From the NCBI RefSeq assembly GCF_019703515.2, contig NC_059362.1, positions 25,937,826 to 26,001,825 on the forward strand: DNA of 64,000 nt. The letters are read 5' to 3'. The stretch's first letter is position 1. Each line of letters opens with the position of its first letter. Both the position numbers and the translations under genes were made by a program. Shown here one piece after another: positions 57,935 to 64,000 of this stretch. This DNA comes from Myxocyprinus asiaticus. Its lineage: Eukaryota > Chordata > Actinopteri > Cypriniformes > Catostomidae. The notes beneath the pieces are model-generated. The model was given only the letters and a program-made list of their open reading frames with translations. It made no database searches and was not told the origin of the DNA.

Positions 57935-60900
57935 TTTGAAGTCGACTAGTCTAAAAGAAATCAACCTTTAGAAAACAGTAAAAAAAAAATTTGTTTAAGT
58001 GACCCATTTAAAATACTTAATCTATTCCAAATCCGAAGCTAAATTCCACTGAAAAGGGGAATTTATCTGCGACGTGCTCGCCTGCATTATGATCATTGTA
58101 CATTAAATATAGAACATGACATTCATTCACTGAATCAATATTAGCGAATATTTAACAGGCATATTTATTTAAATCAATTGAATGAATAGTGCAGGGCCAA
58201 TGGAGCAACCCAACCTGTTCTAAACGGAATTCACCACGTAAAAGTTACTTAACATAGGCTATTAAAACAGACAGGACATTGTTGAAAACAATTAACAGGT
58301 AGACTAAGCCAAATCTACAAGAGAGAAAAAAATGCACTGAAAAGTTGCGCGTATTTCACGATGTGCAGTCGTGCATTAGCTCTTGATATCGGATACCGCA
58401 AATCCAACCACTCTTCCGTTCTGCTTCTGCCCGCTTACAGGCAAAAACTGAAACAGGAAGTACCCTCCCTCAGAACGATCCAGTACTGGTCGGACCAATT
58501 AGATTCTATGCTACAAGACTGTTTTGATCACGCGGACTGGGAGATGTTCCGGTCCGCCTCTGATGACGACATCGAGGTCTACGCTGATAGCATAATGTGT
58601 TTCATCAGGAAGTGCGTAGACGACGTAGTACTGACCAAAACTATAGGGATCTACCCGAACCAAAAACCGTGGATTAATAGCGATGTTTGAGTGGCACTTA
58701 ATGCGCGGACCTCCGCTTTTAATTCTGGGAATGCTATCAGAGCAGCCAAACGCCAGTACAGGGACAAGGTTGAAGGACAGTTCAACACCACCGACTCTAG
58801 AAGCATGTGACAGGGAATTAATATCATCACGGACTTCAAAGGGAATAAAAACTCAGCCGTGAACACCGCTGCCTCTCTCCTGGGTGAGCTTAATACTTTT
58901 TATGCTCATTTCAAGGGAAAAAACACTGCCCTCATGGAGAAAGCTCTCACGGCCGAAGCTACAGAGGTTAGTTCACTCTCCGTCTCTGTAGCGGATGTAA
59001 CCCGATCCTTGCGACGGGTGAATATCCGTAAAGCCGCGGGTCCAGATGGCATTCCGGGCCGTGTCATCAGAGTGTGCGCGAACCAACTGGCTGGTGTTTT
59101 TATGGACATTTTCAACCTTGTCTGTGGTCCCCACATGCTTTAAAACATCCACCATTGTGCCTGTACCAAAGCAATCCAAAATCACTTGCTTAAATGACTG
59201 GCGTCCTGTTGCTCTGACCCCCATCATCAGCAAATGCTTTGAGAGACTAATCAGAGATTACATCTGCTGTGTGCTGCCTCTATCACTGGACCCATTGCAG
59301 TTTGCTTACCGCAACAACCGCTCCACTGATGATGCCATTGCATCTACAATACACACTGCTCTCTCCCACCTGGAAAAAAGGAACACATATGTGATAATGC
59401 TGTTTGTAGACTACAGCTCAGCATTCAACACCATAGTGCCCTCCAAGCTTGATGTGAAACTCTGGGCTCTGGGCTTAAACAGCTCGCTGTGCAGCTGGAT
59501 CCTGGACTTCCAGTCAAGCAGATGCCAGGTGGTTAGAATGGGCAGCAACATCTCCTCATCACTGACCCTCAACACTGGAGCCCCGCAGGGCTGTGTTCTC
59601 AGCCCACTCTTGTATTCCCTGTACACACATGACTGTGTGGCAACACATAGCTCCAATGCCATCAAGTTTGCTGATGATACGACGGTGGTAGGTCTGATCA
59701 CTGACAATGATGAAACAGCCTACAGAGAGGAGGTGCACACTCTGACACGCTGGTGTCAGGAGAACAACCTCTCCCTCGATGACAGTAAGACCAAGGAGCT
59801 TGTGGTGGACTTCAGGAGAAAAGACAGAGAACACAGTCCCATCACCATCAATGGAGCACCAGTGGAGAGAGTCAGCAGCTTCAAGTTCCTGGGTGTCCAC
59901 ATCACTGAGGAACTCACATGGTCCATCCACACTGAAGTCGTTGTGAAGAAGGCTCATCAGCGCCTCTTCTTACTGAGACGGCTGAGGAAGTTTGGAATGA
60001 ACCACCGCATCCTCACACGGTTCTACACCAGCACTGTAGAGAGCATCCTGACTGGCTGCATCACTGTCTGGTACGGCAATAGCACCGCCCACAACTGCAA
60101 AGCCCTACAAAGGGTGGTGCGAACTGCCAGACACATCATTGGAGGTGAGCTTCCCTCCCTCCAGGACATATATACCAGGCGGTGTGTGAAAAAAGCTCGG
60201 AGGATCATCAGAGACTTCAGCCACCCGAGCCATGGGCTGCTCTACTTCATGATACACCAGCCGACTTCCTGACGGCTTCTTCCCCCAAGCAATCAGACTT
60301 TTGAACTCTTGATCTCTCACGATCAATACACATCAGCACTGCACTTTATTAATCTTACACTGGACTGTCATAAATTATATTCTCTCTTAACAACACACTG
60401 GCAACTGAATATCAGCCGACAGCCTGAATGTCAATACAGCACAATACAACCTACTGTATATTTTATATGTACTATTTTTATTGTATACTGTGTATTCTAT
60501 ATTGTGTGTATGTGTATTCTATATTGTGTGTATTGTATAATGTACATTGTATATAATTATTTGTATATTGTATTGTAATTATGTGTATATTAGATATGTA
60601 AATTGTGTTGTGTAAATCTGATGTTTATTGTAAATTTGTATATGTCTCATCACTGTCATGATTGCTATGTTGCTCGGAACTGCACCCAAGACTTTCACCC
60701 ACTGTTGCACTTGTGTATATGGTTGAGTGACAATAAAGGGATTTGATTTGATTTTGATTTGATATAATATGACAACTGTTCTGTAAAGAACGTTAATCGA
60801 TAACAGTTACGATGTAAAAAAAAAAAAAAAAAAAAAGTAGCGATAGGATAGAAAAAATAGGCCTGTGATGTAGCCTAAAATAAACCTAATGTATTCTAAA

Positions 60901-61597
60901 CATGACGTGCACACAGAATAAAAGATAGTTTAACCCGTTTAGCAGTTGGCACCTTGTTGAAAATAGCCTTCTTAATCAGCAGATTTAAAAAATGGCATAT
61001 ATAGCCTAAAACAGTTATTTTCTAGGCTACTTACTCGAAAGCATACATTTTTTGATGAGTAAAATTAACATGTGGACATGGTCCTGTGAACGACGGGACT
61101 TGACTCACATGAGGAGTCTATCCTGCACTTCAAAAAGCCTGTACAATAACGTACAAGCACACACAGATGTATAGAAGAGGCAAATGTGAAAACATCCATA
61201 GGGATTTTAAAATGTTTGGAAATCTGATTCCTGCACCACCACCGAAGTGATTCAGAGAACTACTTTGCTGAGTTTGCTTGTCTAGCGAGAGGACATTTTC
61301 CTGCGTGCCGCAAGTGAGAGAGGGAAGAAGCACCCGCAGCCTGAGATGAAATTAAACTTTGTATCTGCTCCAGATATCCTCTTTTTTAAATACATTTTGT
61401 ATTTTAATTCTATTTAAAATATGTAACAATGATAGTAATTTAAGCACAGCCTCTGTAAAAATATAAAGCCAAACGTAAATGTGTAAAAATGTTGATCAGT
61501 TTAATGGGGGGAAATATTAACCGACTAGTAATTCCAGTGTCGATTAGCCACATCAGAACCGTTTAGTCGACTAGTCGACTAGTCTCACACATCCCTA
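57935..61597. repeat. Element with GTCGACTAGTC ends, interrupted by a LINE
   Basis: The left end carries GAAGTCGACTAGTCTAAAAG and the right end carries TAGTCGACTAGTCGACTAGT followed by CTCACACATCCC. The right terminus is of a hAT-like MITE type I recall from fish. The left end lacks the outermost bases. The LINE at 58361-60765 and a 22-bp poly-A run near 60815 lie between them, so the LINE appears to have inserted into this element. Confidence 0.45.
58361..60765 (+). mobile_element. 5'-truncated L2-like LINE, broken reverse transcriptase
   Basis: One ORF2-type frame is followed from 58361 through two in-frame TGA stops (58688-58690 and 58808-58810) to about 59120. A shift to the +1 frame leads into a long open part (59046-60272). 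The reverse transcriptase is recognisable: [60 protein letters not shown] and the catalytic [10 protein letters not shown] at 59664-59693. The C-terminal [15 protein letters not shown] is typical of this clade. The endonuclease domain is missing (5' truncation). The 3' end is a TTTGATTTGATTTTGATTTG tail at 60741-60762, as in L2/CR1-group elements. It cannot make a complete protein as it stands. Confidence 0.85.
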
Positions 61598-63185
61598 GTG
61601 CATGTCTCTTCAAGGTTTGACATCAAAAGTAGAGAATAACGTGATTATTTAAAATGTCATGTAAACTTGGAAATCTTGCCTTGTCAGATTTGTTTAAATA
61701 AGCTGATTTTAGAGAGTAATCAACATATAGGTGTGCAGTAAACTGGCTCATTGACTTACATTTAAGGTAGTAAATAAAATGCAAAGATGTGGCCTTTTTA
61801 AGATTGCATAAATAAGCAACCTTGTCTCATACAATCACGTTACTATACTTTTAACTTTTAAAATGTTTTTTATGTTGCTTGTTGTGCATATCGCAGCAGG
61901 AGCAACAACAAAAATGACTTTAATTCACTTTCACACAAATCATGAGTTACACGTCAGATTTTCAGTTCATAATTACTTTTCACTCTATTCCTCACACAAT
62001 GCTACAATATCTTATGACATCAACACACTTTAACTATAGCACGTGACTTGAAAGGCAATACATTTTAACATTTGCATTACATAACCAAGTACATTTACAA
62101 ACTTATTCGAGCACGTTCAAAGTGTGCGGTAACTCAAATGATAGAGCGTTGCACTTTGAATACAAAGGACCTGGGGTGCGCTTCCCGTACCACTACGTAA
62201 CTCACTGCTTAACCACCATAGTCTGATGCATCATTGAAGAACACGGCTGTTTTCTGAAACTGTAGTAACTATGTCGCACATCCATCATTCGAACCACAAC
62301 AACACACAACATTGGATCAACAACATAGAGCTGCCGTTAATGACGTTACGCAGGTGGTGGAGTTAAAACTTCTGCGAATATTAACTAATTTACACGTACA
62401 CCAGAAAGCCATTTAATGCAAGAAAGTTGCTGAAGACAGGGAAGCTGCATGTACTGTGTAGATACATACTGTATGCTTCAATAGATGGGTTTCCCTCTAC
62501 ATCAAACTTCGGGGTTCCCCCTACGCAATATATCACATACGCACATGCGCACTCTTCAGAAACATATAAATGCCTCTTATGTCTTAACATAAACACATAA
62601 AAGCCATATCCTCTGACAGAAACCTTGTGATAAAGTGCTTTCTATTACCAGCCATTAATCCCTTATGTCACATTTCAAAACGCCACTTTCTGCAAAAACC
62701 CGGAATAAGTCGTTATCTTAAATGCATGTAAATGTGGTCAAAGTCTTGACAGAATGAAAAATATATATGGAATAAAAGATATAGAAGCCTCAGCAAAGTG
62801 AAATGATGTCTACATAGCAAACTAACAAGAAACTATGCTTCTAACCAGAGGTAAAGAGCTGTAGTTCCAACCACACAAATTTTGTGATGCTGTTTGCGAA
62901 TTTTCGTTGGAACAATGGTTTCGGGAAACATCAAATCATTGAACTATGTTGCTAATGATGGAAATTGCGACCGTAGTTGGTTAACAATGCTTTTGGGAAA
63001 CGCATCGCAGGTTGACGTGGTTATGGCAAAAATGTCATAGAAGCACCACAGAATGACGTGGTTGGTTCAACAGTTGCATTTTTCATCTCTTATTGCTTAC
63101 ATGACACTAACAGTTAAATTTAGGTTTAAGGTTTAGGGTAGGTTGATAGGTTTTGGTGATTTAAAACTCGATAGAGCATTAACTT
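61598..63185. other. syne1 intron 1, repeat-rich stretch
   Basis: No exon is recognised. About 61900-62240 resembles 28905-29200: shared ACTTTCACACAAATCATG, then a tRNA-like segment, here GCGGTAACTCAAATGATAGA at about 62126. A GGTTTAGGGTAGG patch near 63130 matches the same family's end. It is probably a second tRNA-derived repeat family distinct from the six SINE copies. Confidence 0.4.
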
Positions 63186-63189
63186 TAAA

Positions 63190-63745
63190 GGTATATTTCA
63201 CCCAAAAAAGCAAATTCTCTCATCACTTACTCACCCTCACGCCATCCCAGATATGTATGACTTTCTCTGTTCTGCAGAACACAAAAAAAGATTTTTAGAC
63301 AAAAATCTCAGCTCTGTAGGTCCACACAATTCAAGTGAATTGTAGCCAGAACTTTGATGGTCCAAAAAGCATATAAAGGCAGCATTATAGTAATCCATAA
63401 GACTCCAGTGGTTAAATCCATGTCTTTAGAAGTGATATAAGTTTGGGTGAGAAACAGATCAGTATATAAGTAATTTTTTACTTGAAATCCACTTTTACAT
63501 TCTTCTTCTTTTGTTTTTGGAAATTCGCATTCTTTGTGCATATCGCCACCTACTTGGCGGGAAGTAGAATTTATAGTAAAAAAAGGACTTAAATATCGAT
63601 CTGTTCCTCACCCACACCTGTTATATCGTTTCTGAATATATGGATTTAACCACTGGAGTCATATGGATTACATTTATGCTGCCTTAATGTGCTTTTTGGA
63701 CCTTCAAAGTTTTGGTTACCATTCACTTGCTTTGTATAATCCTAA
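63190..63745. repeat. MITE family A copy near the right edge
   Basis: It starts AAAGGTATATTTCACCCAAA. The internal landmarks AAATCCATGTCTTTAGAAGT and GTGAGAAACAGATCAGTATA match the copies at 16785-19060 and 31004-31492. The mirrored half follows (TAACCACTGGAGTC near 63647). The right terminus is missing or degraded. Confidence 0.6.
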
Positions 63746-64000
63746 TTTTCATGAAAGATATAGAGGTTTTCAACCTTTTGGTCTAACGCCGGTCTCTCAC
63801 AGGAAGCTGTTGTTACCAATGAGATTCTAATCTTAACTCAGCTGCCAGTCAGAGTGATATATCAAGATCACTGGGGCGTCAGCCACACAATACAGGGGGA
63901 GTGTCCTTTAGACATGAGCCCTTGATGATACACTTGTGCACTGCTAAATCAAAGAAACAGCCTTTTTGGAGCCAGACCCTTATTTTAAGGTCAAGTGTGA

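Noticed and set aside
58361..60272. LINE reverse transcriptase considered as a host gene
   Set aside because: In-frame stops, frameshift, missing endonuclease and a TTTGATTTGA tail identify it as a dead retrotransposon.

Overview
This is vertebrate genomic DNA, most likely from a teleost fish and probably an ostariophysan/cypriniform. The reasons are AT-rich sequence, multi-exon genes with GT-AG introns, several Tc1-like transposons, and a dense load of short inverted-repeat elements of the kind known from zebrafish and carp genomes (for example elements starting TTAAAGGGATAGTTCACCC). There is no bacterial or viral gene organisation, no CRISPR array and no operon.

Four genes can be built by eye with phase-consistent splice joins. 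(1) A macoilin (maco1/tmem57) paralogue lies on the minus strand at 6923-16502: 11 coding exons, 627 codons. (2) serac1 lies on the minus strand at 22712-34048: 16 coding exons, 659 codons, an alpha/beta-hydrolase with an HSMGG nucleophile motif. (3) myct1 lies on the minus strand at 36605-40163: 2 coding exons, 213 codons. (4) The first coding exon of syne1 (nesprin-1) lies on the plus strand at 46118-46184, head-to-head with myct1; the rest of that gene runs off the right edge. The SYNE1/MYCT1 divergent pair and SERAC1 correspond to human 6q25, whereas human MACO1 is on chromosome 1. The macoilin here is therefore probably a diverged second paralogue. A possible terminal exon of an unidentified plus-strand gene ends at 1954.

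Layout: 1-1475 holds a decayed L1-type ORF1; 1860-3640 the putative 3' exon and 3' UTR; 3643-5306 an inverted-repeat element carrying a SINE; 5600-16740 macoilin; 16785-19060 a MITE split by an apparently intact Tc1 transposon; 19423-20594 a decayed Tc1; 22712-34048 serac1, whose introns are full of MITEs, a SINE and another dead Tc1; 34593-35144 and 38144-39283 palindromic MITEs, one nested in another; 36605-40163 myct1; 46118 to the end syne1 exon 1 and its first intron. That intron holds a large nest of elements (49187-55562) and a broken L2-like LINE (58361-60765).

The most unusual object is at 50287-51486. It is a 1.2-kb fold-back element with arms of about 195 bp enclosing a stop-free, GC-richer 519-bp piece of a protein-coding sequence that has no start codon of its own. 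It looks like a captured fragment of a larger unidentified ORF. Six copies of one tRNA-derived SINE family, each with visible target-site duplications, are also recorded. All similarity statements rest on recognition from memory and reading by eye; no database search was run.
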